Origin: Polychytrium aggregatum
Lineage: Eukaryota > Chytridiomycota > Chytridiomycetes > Polychytriales
DNA: 64,000 nt
Reading direction: 5' to 3'
Assembly: GCF_025602895.1 (NCBI RefSeq)
Contig: NW_026516356.1
Coordinates: 1-64,000, forward strand
Positions within the stretch are counted from its first letter, which is position 1. Each line of letters starts with the position of its first letter. The position numbers and the translations under genes are program-made. Of this stretch, positions 20,725 through 32,305 are shown piece after piece. The notes beneath the pieces are model-generated. The model saw only the letters and a program-made list of their open reading frames with translations. It did no database searches and was not told where the DNA came from.

Positions 20725-22483
20725 CCCAGACGGCCTTGTCCGCCTCGCCACCGGGCCCGATCAGGCGGCCCCGCGTCTGCCCCCTCCGCCTGCCACCCGC
20801 GCACGCTTGCGACGCGGTCACGCTCTGCTGTCCAGCCGCCGAGACAGAGCTGCAGCCCCCACCCGCCCCGCACACGCCTCCCGCGCACCCTGTCGCCAAC
20901 AAGGGCGCTGGGCGGCACGTCCTCCGCCCAGGGCACACGCCGCCCCTGCCCGCTGCCATTGGTCCGTCTGCGTGCGACCATGAGGCTGCCGCAGCCACCG
21001 CCGTCTGGCTCCGACCGCGTCAGTGTCCCCCCCGCCATCGTGACCGCGCCGGTAACCGCGCCTGATGGCCCCCTGTGGCGACACTGGTCCGACCCTGGTC
21101 CGACATGGGCGTTGGCTCAACCACGCGCGCGTTGCGCATGGGCAGTGGTCTGGTGCGGAGCCACAACGCTCCCATGCTGGCGACACCATGGCCGCCATGG
21201 CAGATCCCGTCCAGGAGAAGGACAAGAGCGGCGAAGCGAAGGAGGGGAGGGGAGTCCTGCAATGTCGCCCCGCGCTGGCCCTTTGTCGAGGCAAAAATGT
21301 GCATGGCATTGCGGGCTTGGCATGGGCCTGCCTGGTCATGATGGCTCGCTGGCTGTCCCGATTTGTGCGCGGAGGAGCCTTGATCGGCTCAGGTGGGCGG
21401 CGGCCATTTGCGCGGTATGGACGGACGGGAAGTGCAAGGGCCTCGACTCACCACAGCAGGACCCGATACGACGACTCCACACGACCCAGCGGGACACCAC
21501 TCCACAATCCAGCGGGATGCACCCGTCGACCATCGCACGATGCGTCGAGATGACGAGCCTGCTGCACCAGACGGACGGACGGACGGACGGACGGACGGAC
21601 GGACCGCATGGCCAGAACCGGTCCCGTGCCAGGATGGCAATGTTGCGCCAACGTGCTGGTCGGCCTCAAAGTTTTTCTGTGTGCATCACGCTGGGGCGCC
21701 GCACTCGCACACAATTCGGTCTGGGCATGCCTCTGTCTTTTTTTGGGGGAGGAGCCCAACGTGTGCGGACTGCGGTGGCGGCGGCGACGGCGACGACATG
21801 GGTGCGTTGGGTTGTGTCTGGAGAAGGAGGGTGGGACATGCCCGAATCCATGGCAGGCGGGTTCCAAATCCGCCACCGTGTGCGACAGCCGTGGGAAGTA
21901 ACATTTCTCGACTTCTGGGGGACAAGAAAAACACAGACGCATTGCTTCGCAGTTGGATTTTGTGTATTCACGGATACAGCCCGACATCCACGAAGAGAGC
22001 AGCACAAAGGTCCACTTTTCTTCCGGAGATGGGGGCACAACAACAGACGGGCGAGAGGGATGGGATATAGACAGGCGACGCCGATAGAAAGATGCTGATT
22101 GCAGAGATCAATGTGAATAGATTTTGTGTGTGGATATCGTGTATTGGACCAAGCCAAGCAAGTGGATTGGATGGAGGGAGCGATGGGGAAACGGGGCGGG
22201 AGAAGGATATATAGACATTTCATAAATAGCGAATGAGTGCGAGAGATGGGTCTTGACAAACAAAGTAAATACAGAGCAAGCGTGAGGGAGAATATGGACC
22301 GAGTGAGAGAGAGGGCAAAGCGAGAGGCAAGCGAGCAAGTAAACTATATACTGAAGGACAAGACCGTGTCGCAGCGACACAGCCAGCAAGGAGAACATAT
22401 ATGGAATCATCATAAAACAGAGAGGGGGGGGGGAATACATATAGTGGTGGGGGAAGGACGAGAGTTGCGGTCGGCGGACTCGA
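20724..22483. other. 1.76-kb spacer without recognised gene
   Basis: This GC-rich stretch has overlapping ORFs on both strands but no domain motif. It includes an eight-unit (ACGG)n run at 21571-21603. The 22100-22480 end is AT-richer and lies just beyond the cyclin stop codon, so it is probably the 3' UTR region. Confidence 0.5.
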
Positions 22484-23758
22484 TTAGATGGCGTTGAATG
22501 GGCAGTAGAGCATGTTCAGACGCATCTGGAGGCTCGGTGGAAGAGCATAGTAGTAGTGCGACGGGTGATACGCAGCAACAGACTCGGGCACGCAGACGGG
22601 CTCGGGTTGCGGCTGCGGTTGCGGCTGTGGCTGCGGTTGTTGCTGGAGGTAGCAGCGCGGAGTCTCGCTGAGGCGTCGGACAGCCTCCTCGAGCGACTTG
22701 AGCCAGTTGGCGTAGACATCGTCCGAGACGTTGAGGTCAAAGTTGATGGTGTTGAGAAACACACTCTTCATGAGAGCACAGTCGGAGCGCGAGATGCGCG
22801 AGACGGTCGACCACGATGCCGTGGTGAAGGAGTGATCGTTGAGGAAGGCATCGGCAATGATCAGAGCGGTAAGCCACAGGGCCATCAGCCCGCCGTGTTG
22901 GGTGAAGATCTGCGAGGTCTCGGGCGAGGGCGCGCGGTAGATTGCACGCTTGAATCGCTCGAGATAGAACAGCGACAGAATCACGGTCTCGGTCGAGGAG
23001 TTGGTGGAGGTCAGGACGTTTTCGGCAAAGGCGTGGAACTTGACGGAAGACTCGGAGCTGACCTTACGGCCCGAGATAATGTAGGTGGCCATGGGGACGA
23101 CAAAGTCGGCACCGAGGCTGTTGGATGAAGAAGCGGCGGTAGCAGCCGCAGTAGTCGTAGTCGTCATCGTCGTCGACGTCAGCAATGAGTCCGATGCCAG
23201 CACCGGTTGTGCAAGATCCAACTGCGAGGGTAACACGTAGTCGGGGTGCGAGGTCATCGAAGTTGCCGAGTAGTCCGAATACACCGACAGTCCACATGTG
23301 TCGTCGTAGACCGACGAGTTGATGTGAACGGGGACAGACAGGGCGTTGAGGAGGGTGGAGGGAACAAATGCCATTCTTGAAGAGGAAGCAGCAGCAGCAG
23401 CAGCAGCGGCGGCGGCAGCGGCGGCGGTAGAAGTAGTTGGGATCGACAGCGTCGACAGCGTCAGCGGCCGATCGGCAGGCGGCAGAGCGATTGGGTTTAA
23501 ATGCAAGGCTTGATAATCCAGTGCGGACTGCCAGGCAAACCCTGAGTCGGGATGGGAGGCAGGATCCCAGGTAGCGGAGGAGCCGGGAGCGGTGTTGGAA
23601 TGGTCAAAGGAGGACCACAGGGCTTTATATGCGGCGGTATCCAATAGATAGTCTGGGGCGTGTGTCGGATGACCGAACTGACCCCCGCTTTGATCGGAGT
23701 GATGGTTGTTGAGAGCAGACGAGGCAGCGAGTGCAGCCAGGACCAGAGCAGTAGCCAT
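22484..23758 (-). CDS. Cyclin of the PHO85-partner (PCL/PHO80) type
   Basis: A single exon of 424 aa from ATG 23756-23758. The frame extends further upstream only through a non-ATG codon. The N-terminal half is low complexity with a poly-Ala run (near 23390-23430). The cyclin box covers roughly residues 235-360: VKFHAFAENVL, ETVILSLFYLERFKRA, GLMALWLTALIIADAFLND, SWSTVSRIS, LMKSVFLNTINFDLNVS and YANWLKSLE. That is the pattern of fungal PCL-type cyclins, which direct PHO85-like kinases in phosphate, cell-cycle or glycogen control. A (PQ)n stretch lies near the C-terminus. The specific partner is unknown. Confidence 0.8.
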   Translation of the reverse strand: MATALVLAALAASSALNNHHSDQSGGQFGHPTHAPDYLLDTAAYKALWSSFDHSNTAPGSSATWDPASHPDSGFAWQSALDYQALHLNPIALPPADRPLTLSTLSIPTTSTAAAAAAAAAAAAASSSRMAFVPSTLLNALSVPVHINSSVYDDTCGLSVYSDYSATSMTSHPDYVLPSQLDLAQPVLASDSLLTSTTMTTTTTAAATAASSSNSLGADFVVPMATYIISGRKVSSESSVKFHAFAENVLTSTNSSTETVILSLFYLERFKRAIYRAPSPETSQIFTQHGGLMALWLTALIIADAFLNDHSFTTASWSTVSRISRSDCALMKSVFLNTINFDLNVSDDVYANWLKSLEEAVRRLSETPRCYLQQQPQPQPQPQPQPEPVCVPESVAAYHPSHYYYALPPSLQMRLNMLYCPFNAI

Positions 23759-24739
23759 AAACGGGAAAAATAAGAGGGGGCACTGGCAGCGACAGCGAGG
23801 GAGGAGCGGCAAAGCACGATCGGTCCGGGGACGGTGATGCTTTCGCAGGTCGGAGGGAGCGCTTTCGGAGGGACGGGGCGAGGACGGAACTTGTCGTTCG
23901 CTGGGTGGACGGGCTGGATATCGGGAGCAAATGCGCTGTGCCGAGAGGCGAGCGAGTCGCGACCGTATTTATGAAAGCACCGAGAGCCATTGGGTAGAGC
24001 AACGCAGAGCCAGGGCCTTTCTCGGTGCTGGCTCAAGGACTGAAGGGCAGCCCGGCGGCCGTCGACAAGGGATCAACAAAATAGCGTTATTGGTTCTGCC
24101 CCCATGTGCGTGGTCCCGCAACGTTGGCTTGAGCGTTCTGGGCAAGGCCCGGCGCCGGACGCGAGACGACAAAGGAAAGTAAAGCTTACCGGCTGACGCT
24201 TCTTCTTGGGTCCACGTCGAAATCTTGTGTACCAACGTTTTTTCCCGCGCAACAGCCCTGCGCGGAGGGGGGGACAGACAAGCGCCGGGGCGACAGCCAG
24301 TGGCTGTCCCACGACAGGGCAGGCTGGAGAGGGGAGAAGAAGAGAAAAAAGCTTATTCGGGCAGCGGAGGGGGAGTCTGTCTGACCCCAGCCAATCCCCG
24401 CTTGTCCGGCAGGACAAGAGACCGCTCCGGACACAGCACCACTGCCGCGCACAGACCCACACAGTGCTTTCTCGTTTATCGCATTTGTTTGTGCCGGCGA
24501 GGACAGGCAAGGGGACGGCAGCGGAAGCAGCACGCTGTCCGCCAGACGCAGACTGTGGGATGTGCCGCTGGCTCGCGTCCCATGACACGCCGCCGCCTTC
24601 CGTGCGGCTGCCAAACTGGGCAGGCGAGAGCGCACAGGGCGCGAGCGGCAAGGCCGGCGCTGGGCGGGCGGTGCTGTCGCCCGACACTGGATCACACCAA
24701 TGCAAATTTGCCCCTGTTGTTGTTGCTGTTGACTGTGGA

Positions 24740-24920
24740 GATGCTGCTGTTGGTGTTGGTGTTGGTGTTGGTGTTGTGTTGGTGTTGGTGTTGTGTTGGT
24801 GTTGGTGCTGCTGTTGGTGTTGGTGTTGGTGTTGGTGTTGTGTTGGTGTTGGTGTTGTGTTGGTGTTGGTGTTGCTGTTGGTGTTGCTGTTGGTGTTGCT
24901 GTTGCTGTTGATGTTGCTGA
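24740..24920 (+). repeat. (GTTGGT/GTTGCT)n imperfect hexanucleotide array
   Basis: About 180 bases are built of GTTGGT, GTTGTGTTGGT and GTTGCT variants. The minus-strand reading as Gln-His or Asn-Thr repeats is probably not coding. Confidence 0.9.
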
Positions 24921-25150
24921 GGGAGCACTGCGGCGACGACCGCGGCTGGAGCAGACGCCCGCGTGGACCCGGTGGAGTGCCGGCAAGGAACGGGCCAATG
25001 TTGGCGCGTTGCGATTCAGGGCAGCCGAAGCGCCAGGATGCTTCTCTTGTCGAGGATTTGCCGCGCGTCTGCGGATGCGGCGATTGTGTGGTGCGGCTGC
25101 TGCTGTTGGGGGGCAGATGTGGTTGTCGCTGGTGGTCTGTGCTGATAGGG

Positions 25151-25213
25151 GCTTGATCGGTCTTGCTTCTGGCTTGATCGGCCTTGCTTCTGGCTTGATC
25201 GGTCTTGCTGCGG
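25151..25213 (+). repeat. 21-base tandem repeat, three units
   Basis: Three head-to-tail copies begin GCTTGATCGG and end TTGCTTCTG, with one- or two-base differences. Confidence 0.85.
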
Positions 25214-27916
25214 ACTGCTTCCGGCTGTGGCGGCGTCGCTGTGTGGCCAGAGGCGATCGCCACTCCCGCGTGTGCGGGTGATGCTTCTCTTGTTCGGCGG
25301 GTGTTTCTGCTGTGGGGGGGATGCTGTGATTGCCTCTGTTGTCGTCCACAGACGGCTGGGATCGGTGCGCCTGCGACGGCATTTGCCGTGCACACAAGGC
25401 CGCCCGTGCGGATGATTGCCTTGGCCCGCCACGCCGGTCTTGTCCCGGCTCTGTGTATCCCCGGGCCTTGTCGACTTTGCCCCTCCCGCTGTGTATCGGC
25501 CCGGTCGCGCCTGTGTTGCCAATCCTGCCTGTTTGCGCGCGCCCGCTGCCTCTTCTCCTGTGATCGACCCGATCGGCGGCTTGCCTTGCCGTTGCCGCTG
25601 CTGTCGCTGCTGCGGTGCGGCTGCGCTGTGGCCCTCCCCGGTCCTCGCACACCGCATCCGCCCGCTGCCCGGTCCCCCCCTCCCGCTTCCTGCTGACTCG
25701 CGGCCCACCCCGGCCCACCCCGGCCGTCCAGCCAGGCGCCGCTTGCAGATGACAAAACAGCGAAAAAAAATAGGACCACCACCACCGCCGCCGCCAAGGC
25801 CCGACCAGGCCGCGCTGGCCACACACGCTCTCCACAAGCGACTCGGCAACGCCCCTGTCTGCGCACGGCTCGATCAGGGCGCGGTTGCACCAGGGCACGC
25901 AGATCGCCACAGCGGACCTCGAGTTTTGGTTGTGCAATTGCCGATGCGTGAGCGGGTGCGAATGTCGGTCTCCGTCGCGGGACCTGCAACGCTACCCGAC
26001 TCTCCGCCGCGATGCCGTCCTGCCCTGGCGATCCCAAACCCGTCCGGCGAGCGTCACCGACATGGGGCCGCCCCATCAGCACGCACGCTGTCGCTTCCGC
26101 TGCGTCCCTTCGTTGATTGCCATGGCCGTCCCCCGCCGCCGCCGCCGCCGCCGCCGCATTCGTCTTGCGCGGGCGTGGCGCCTGTCCAACCGCTGTGGGC
26201 CAGCCCGTGCCTCGCTGCAATTGGCTGCCCCGCCCCCATCGCCGCCGCCGGCCGAGCTGCTGGGTGCCCGTGTGGAGGAAGCCGCGAGAAGATTGGCCTC
26301 AGCGCCGTCGCCACAAGGCCCGCTGGGAGGGGGCCCAAGGTACATTCATTTGTCGCGCATGTTTCATGCCCGCGGCAAGGCCGGGTCCACCCGCCTCCAC
26401 CGCAGCGGCCCCTCCGCTCTGGGCGGACCCCTCGCCGATCGCGTGGTGGGACAGCCCGAGGTGCGGCTTTGTCTGGGCCCCACAGCCCGCGCCTGGTGCA
26501 TGCACTGGGCCGACCACGCCGTATCCCGGATTGCACAACGTCTTGCCTCTGGCGACATCGTGGCCGCCTGCCTTGCGTCCCTCGCACCCGAAGCCCCTTG
26601 CTGCCTTTCCCATCCTCGCCAACGCTCGCTCCTGGCCCCATGCACTTGCTCCACCCGCCCTTGCCTCTGCTCTGTCTGGCCTGCCGTGTCCCGGCCCGTT
26701 GTGTCCTGGCTTCCTTTTTTTTCTGGCCTCGATGCTGCGGGACACTACCCATCCGCCAGGCACAGAGCCATGCTGTCGCCGTCACATGCTTGCTCCGACC
26801 CGGGCCAGGGCAAAGGGGGAGGCATGTGTCTCCGTCCCCGCGCCCGCTGATTGGGCAGCGGTGTTTGTCAGATCGCGTTCCATGGCATCCGCGCGTTCTC
26901 AGGATGACTGGCCTGGCGACAACAGAGGCGGCCCGATGCCGATCCGTCTGGAGCGTGCGAACCGGCGCTCGGCCATGCGCGGGGCTGTGGTCTTGGCCAT
27001 GCGCGATCCATCGGGCTTGGTGTGGTCTCGAGCTCGATGTGATCTCGACGGGCGGCGTTCGTTCGTTGTGGTCGGAAGATTGCTCCCCCCCCGTCGCCAT
27101 CGGCTGGTTGCCGCCTGCCTTCCACCCGGCTTTCCCGCCCAGCACCAATCCATCTCCGTCTGTCCGCTGCCGCCGCCGCCTTCGTTGCAATTCCTTGGCG
27201 CGGACTTGTGCAGCGCCCGTCCGCCGCCGTCGCTACCGCCATCCATCAGATCGCTCGTTGGACCCACACCACCATCTCCGCCCCAGTGAACTCCGGGTAT
27301 GGCGGCGCCTGGGTGTGTGCCGGGCGGAATCAGCCAGGGAGACCAACAATCCGGGCCAGACCCCCTCCCCCCTCCTCCTCCTCCTCCTCCTCCTCCTTCC
27401 AGACCCCCCTTTCCGCCGCCTCGTCCGCTTGGCCCGGGGATCAAATCTGGTCACCTTGGCCAGCCGCAAGCTGCCGGCTTTGGGCGGAAGCGATCTCGGC
27501 TGATCGCCGCCAAGACCGGGATCCAAACGCGGTGATCACATGCACCGGTACCTCCATGTGTGTGTGTGGCTGGCTGGATCCAGTGTGCCAGTGGATCGAG
27601 TGTGGCTGACTGGATCCAAGGTATCCAACAGAGCCACTGGAACCGGCGGATCGAGTGCGGCTGGACCCAGCACTGCCACGTCGCCATCCCGCGTTTCTCG
27701 CCATGTGCTCGCTTGGTCGTCATCGCAGACATTCCGTCGACCCAAGCGATCATCGTCGCCCGCAGCCATCCCTCTCGACCCACGCCCCCCCTCTGGATCA
27801 GCGGCGACCTCCCTCAGGCCCCATATCCCGCACGCGATCGTCTTTCAAGCCGTGCTTTTCATCAGCGTCTTGCTTGCAACTTTTTTTTTGTTTTCCACGT
27901 GTCCCATCTGCCGCCA

Positions 27917-28640
27917 ATGGACCCCGAACTCGCCGCGATTTTGAAGAGGCTCGAGTCTGACAACCAGAATCTGAATGTGGCATCGGCCCTGGACGTCAGT
28001 CAGATTCTCACGCAGATGGTGAGTGCGTGCACCTGCCATTTCTGCCCCCTTGTCCCTCGATAATGGATATGCGCTCGGTCTTGCCGATCCTGGCGGCAAG
28101 CTCATCGGCCATGATTATGCTCACCATTGTCACCACCACCACCGTTGTCGCCACCATCGTAATCGTAATCGCCACCATCATCGCTCGGCGTATCTGTGCC
28201 TTTCCGCTCAGCATAATGCCGACAATGCCCTCTCCAGCATCGAAAGTAGGACCAACGCCCTGCTGGCCAAACTGGACCAGCTCCTCGCCGACGACAACCT
28301 CCCCGACGGCGACTTCCCCGACGATGCTCTCGAGTCCTCTCTTGATACCGATGTCGGCAGCGCCCTGGTCGACATTGACGAGAGTGCCTCCGGCCTGCCG
28401 CTGGACGAGGCTACCCTCGAAGCCCTTGCCAACACCGTCGATCAAATGACCATGTCGCTCTTTGCCCTCGAAGCCGCCAAGACACCCTTCCCGCAGTCCA
28501 ACCAAGAAGTCGAAAGCCTCGTCCAGGACAACGTCGATTCATCGGCCCTCCAGGCCAAGCTGCTTTCCCCGGCCGCAGAATCGGATCTGTTGCAGGCCAG
28601 CAGCTCCTCGGTATCGGCGACAAGCAAGCCCCAGCAGTAG
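27917..28640 (+). CDS. Small coiled-coil protein of unknown function
   Basis: Exon 1 is 27917-28018 and exon 2 is 28212-28640; the phase-0 intron has GTGAGT and CAG ends. The product is 176 aa. Residues 1-60 form a heptad-rich helix (ILKRLESDNQNLN, then LSSIESRTNALLAKLDQLL). An acidic middle (DDNLPDGDFPDDALESS) and a Ser/Gln tail follow. I do not recognise a family. The clean intron and codon-like periodicity support a real gene. Confidence 0.6.
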
Positions 28641-28839
28641 AGAATGCAAGAGAATGCAAGAGGGAAAGGAACGGAAAGGAAAGAGATCAGCAAAGAACGT
28701 GTGAGAGTGGATGAGTGCGCCCTTCTGGCTGCTTGCTCATCACTCTACTTGAAGCACCTCTGGATGCGATGGGGTTGCCTCTGTCGATCGATTCGTGTCC
28801 GTGCAGTTAGCGAGTCGGGCCATCTTCAAGTTACGTCTT

Positions 28840-29020
28840 GAATACGACACGAGCACAACCACAAGCGCAAATCAAAAGCGGGACGGTGCCCAATCCCGCT
28901 CCTTTCCACCAGCACAATCTTGAATACACCGGGTCGAGCGAGATACCCGACCAGGCACTGCGAACATTCAAACAGGGTGGTCTCCTTTGGCTTTAGATGC
29001 GCTGTGGACGATGTCACTTG
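28840..29020 (-). pseudogene. Possible third mobile-element relic sharing the Fanzor 3' end
   Basis: The plus strand at 28913-28937 matches 1643-1667 (inside Fanzor copy A) at 22 of 25 bases around TTGAATACAC. The minus frame reads ETTLFECSQC then RPGVFKIVLVER, comparable to the RPSVFKTVL part of copy A. Beyond this the similarity fades. It is a plausible but weak relic. Confidence 0.35.
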
Positions 29021-29443
29021 CAAGAACCGCCGATCCCCGATCGAGCACGGCATTGCGACGCGAGCGTGAGTCAAGAACATACGACCATTGCATGTGGATT
29101 CATCATTTAGTTGGAAGATCTGTAGTACAGAGCGCAGGAGTGGGGGAATCACATCGTTTCCAAAATACTGGAGTGCTAAGAGGGGGGGGACACATACGAA
29201 AGACAAATTGAGCGCACGGATGGCGCTGCCAGTGACGACTGGGAATGACGAGTGGGGATGGCATCTAGTACCAAAGACAGTGCCAACAATCCCGACAGAG
29301 GCGGGGGAGGAAGCGAGGGGGGAGGAAGCGAGCAGGAAAGAAATTAAAAAGAGGCATCGTTGCAAGAGAGAAGAACAACAACAGAGGTGGTTTGGAGGAT
29401 GAGGTGCTCGATTGCGGTGGCCGTAGTCGCCCCGGTGCACGAC

Positions 29444-32305
29444 TCAACCGAGGTAGCTGGTGGGCACGACACCGACCATGCCGGCATGGTTGCGCACACA
29501 GCTCCAGCCGTCGTCAAAGGAGACCAGCACCGTCACAGCCTCCCCGAGGCGGATGCTCAGTTCGTCGCCAGCTTCGGCTTGTCGTCCACGCATCACAGTC
29601 TTGTCGGCGCTTCCTTGGATCTGAGTCGCCCCAGGCACTGCGGCACTACCGGTAAAAGCCGGTGGCAGCGTCCCGGGGGCAGAGAATGTGTCGGTTGCGT
29701 TGGCCGGCTCGGCACTTGTGGGTGTCGCCAGGAATACTGACAGCTGGGACGACGAGTATCGTTTCGGTGGCAGCTGTTCATCGGTATTGGCACGGGCGCT
29801 GGCTGGCTGACTGCCCACAGTCAAAGCTGCACCTGTTGTGCCCGGTACCACCAACCCCTGTCCATGTAAGGGCGTGCTGGTCAGAGTCTTGGCCGGCATC
29901 GAGCCCAGGGCCTTTTCGTTGGAAGTTGACTTGGGGCCGGCACTGAGTGGCTGGGCCGACTTGATCGAGCCTCCGCCCGACGATACAACCGTGGCCACCT
30001 TGAGGACCTTCTTTGCACGCGGCGGCGCTGCGATCGGTTGAGCCTGGGCCTGGGATGATGCCATGCTAGCGCTACCAACAGCACTGCTACTGTTGAGGTT
30101 GCCGGGGTGAAGTGGAGGGATCACCGGGCGTTGGCCACTGGGTGGGGTGGGCTTACTCTCCAGCATGCCTTGGGAAGCGTGTTGACCGTTGACCGGCGCG
30201 GTGGCCATTTTGGGGCCACCAGTCTGGACATTGGTTGTGGCTGCCAGGGAGGCAGGTATCAACTGCGGGGCCGGCTGTATCGTTGCTGGAGCTACGACGT
30301 TGGGCTGAGGGATCGACGAACCAAAGGTTGTCGGACGTAGAGGGCTCAAGGGCTGCAGCGAGTCGAGAATTGGGTATGGGTTTGTGCGAGTGGGCGAAAC
30401 AACCGAGCTGGAGACGGAGCGTGAGGGCTCTTTGATGGCGCTAATGTTGCGGGTGGGCTCCAGTAGTGGTTGGCTGGGTAGAAGAGACAACAAATTGGAC
30501 GGCACCGAACTGCTTGCGGAGGTTTGCGTAGTCGCTGGTGCCGTCGTAAAAGAGGCAAGGTAAACCGAGGGTACTTGACTAGGCTGAGGAGCGGGTTGGA
30601 ATGGATACCGCGACTGAGGTCCTGGCTGGGCTTGAGATTGAGATTGAGATTGGGATTGGGATTGGGATTGGAACTGCGTTTGGGCGATGAATTGATTAGG
30701 AGCCCACAGCTGAGATGGAAGCGACTGTGACGGCGGTTGCGGCTGAGACGGCGATTGAAGTTGAGGCTGGACTGGTGCGACATTGGTTGCGTTGGTGGAC
30801 ATGAGCGTTTGTCCCGACTTGGCCAGGCCGCTGGCTGCATACGGCTGCGCCGTGGTTGGCATGGGGAACTGGCTGCCACTTCCAGCCCACGCACCGTAAC
30901 CACCCAGATCCTGCTGCTGAGGTTGATATGGGGCAGTCGGCCGCTGAGGTGTGGCGTACAGGTCCTGCAGGAGCTGTCGTTGCCCAAACGATGTCTGCGG
31001 CTGGTTAACCGGGACAGCAGGGGCTTGCTGGTGAGGGGTCTCTTGAAGCCTGGCCGATTGGAAGGCCGGCGGCGGTGGCGGCAGCGGAATCAAGCGGGCC
31101 TCATCGTGAACCTGCGATACCGTCTCCATGCTGGAGCGAGACATGTCGAGCGAAAGCGACGGGTTGCTCCAGGACGGAGGCACGCCGGATTTGTCTTCGC
31201 CATAAAGCTTGGGTGGCAATGGCCCCATTGACATGGCGCTGTTTTTGCCCACGCTTGAGGGTGTGCGCTTCATGAAGCGGTATCCGCCAAAGATGGCCAG
31301 TCCGAGGAGCACGACGCCCCCAACCGCTCCCCCAGCAACGGCAGCGATGTTAACGCTACCGGTGTTGCTTGGAGTGTCAGGCGGTGAGGTTGGAGATGCT
31401 GTGGGAATCGTCGGATTCACTGGAGGCGCTGTTGTCCCCGTCGGCACCACCACCTGCGATGTCCCGGTTACAACAGCCACGCCGCTAACGGGGACGACGA
31501 ACGGGGCATCGGATTTGGTCTTGCACGAGTCGGCGGTGAGACACAGTCGCAGCACATAGACCCCCGTGTGAATGTTGGACGGGATCGAGGCCGTGATGGT
31601 GTTCTGGATCATGGGTGAGGGGATGTTGGCAGGCAGGTTTCCACTGCCGATGGCGATGGCGTTCTGGCTCTGATCCTGTGTTCAAAGATCGCGCGTGCCA
31701 GTTTTGATTGTACATGGCCGTGCTGAGTTAGGGGATATGCCCGGCTCGTCTGTCCCCGCAAGGCTGCCTCGGCAGAGTAACCGTTCTCGCTGCATTCTCT
31801 GCTTTCGTCTCGAGGCCGTCCAGCACAGCCAGTCCTTATCGCAGCGACACTTACGATCAGACTAAGGGTGAAGGCACCGCCCAGAGCGGTTTGAGCAAAG
31901 AGATTGCCTGAGGGCATGCACGAGACATAGACATCGACTTGAGTGCCGGCACTCCACGTAGGGTCGCTTGCCTGTGAGGAGGATGCGAGGGTAGGGACAG
32001 GAGAAGGGCCAGCAGACAGGGCAGATGAGCAGCTTTTCAGGGGAAATAAAACGCTGGCTGGAAAGGCCAAATGCAAAAGGCGGCCACCGGATCCGAAAAG
32101 GGGGGGAGATAAAGTTTCTTTCTGTTTGCCGTTTGCCATTTTCCGTTTGTGGTGAGCGGTCGCGGACGCTGCACTGGCTCGGAGACCGCACCTTTTTCTG
32201 CAGATAGACGCTGAAAGCACTGGCCGTTGGCGCACAGAGCAACAGCACAACAGCCGCGAGCAGCAGCGCCGCCCGGTCGAGGCAGCAGGAGAGTGCTGAG
32301 GGCAT
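29444..32305 (-). CDS. Secreted Kre9/Knh1-like domain, one TM helix, Pro/Gln-rich linker and C-terminal SH3
   Basis: Exons 32305-32192, 31971-31855 and 31675-29444 join in phase 0 to about 820 aa. A signal peptide (ALLLAAVVLLLCAPTASA) is followed by AFSVYL and an Ig-like Kre9/Knh1-type domain (WSAGTQVDVYVSC; LRLCLTADSC; PFVVPVSG). A Thr/Pro stalk leads to one TM helix (AGGAVGGVVLLGLAIFGGY) and a basic stop-transfer. The ~480-aa cytoplasmic linker is rich in Gln, Ser and Pro with QS repeats. The last 55 residues form an SH3 domain (LSIRLGEAVTVL, FDDGWSCVRN, GVVPTSYL). The layout suggests a wall or surface sensor linked to cytoplasmic Pro-rich partners, in the manner of Sho1/Fus1; that is inference. 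A tandem paralogue lies at 34021-35376. Confidence 0.8.

Larger units (their letters stand above)
23759..27916. other. 4.1-kb GC-rich block without recognised gene
   Basis: Very long ORFs run on both strands (e.g. 24073-26220 minus, 25416-27503 plus), but they overlap each other, are rich in Pro, Arg, Ala and Gln, and show no domain. They are best explained by high GC and scarce stop codons. The block contains six-base and 21-base tandem repeats. Promoters of the cyclin and of the 27917 gene must lie at its ends. Confidence 0.5.

Noticed and set aside
20587-22098. 503-codon plus-strand ORF
   Set aside because: It reads through the CA microsatellite as His-Thr, has no domain, and overlaps equally open frames on the other strand.
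24073-27503. 715-codon minus ORF and 695-codon plus ORF as genes
   Set aside because: They overlap each other, are Pro/Arg/Gln low complexity, and contain simple repeats; best explained by GC-rich DNA.
29444-31612. Minus-strand QSQSQS-rich stretch as a prion-like protein gene of its own
   Set aside because: It is the cytoplasmic linker of the TM/SH3 protein in one continuous exon.
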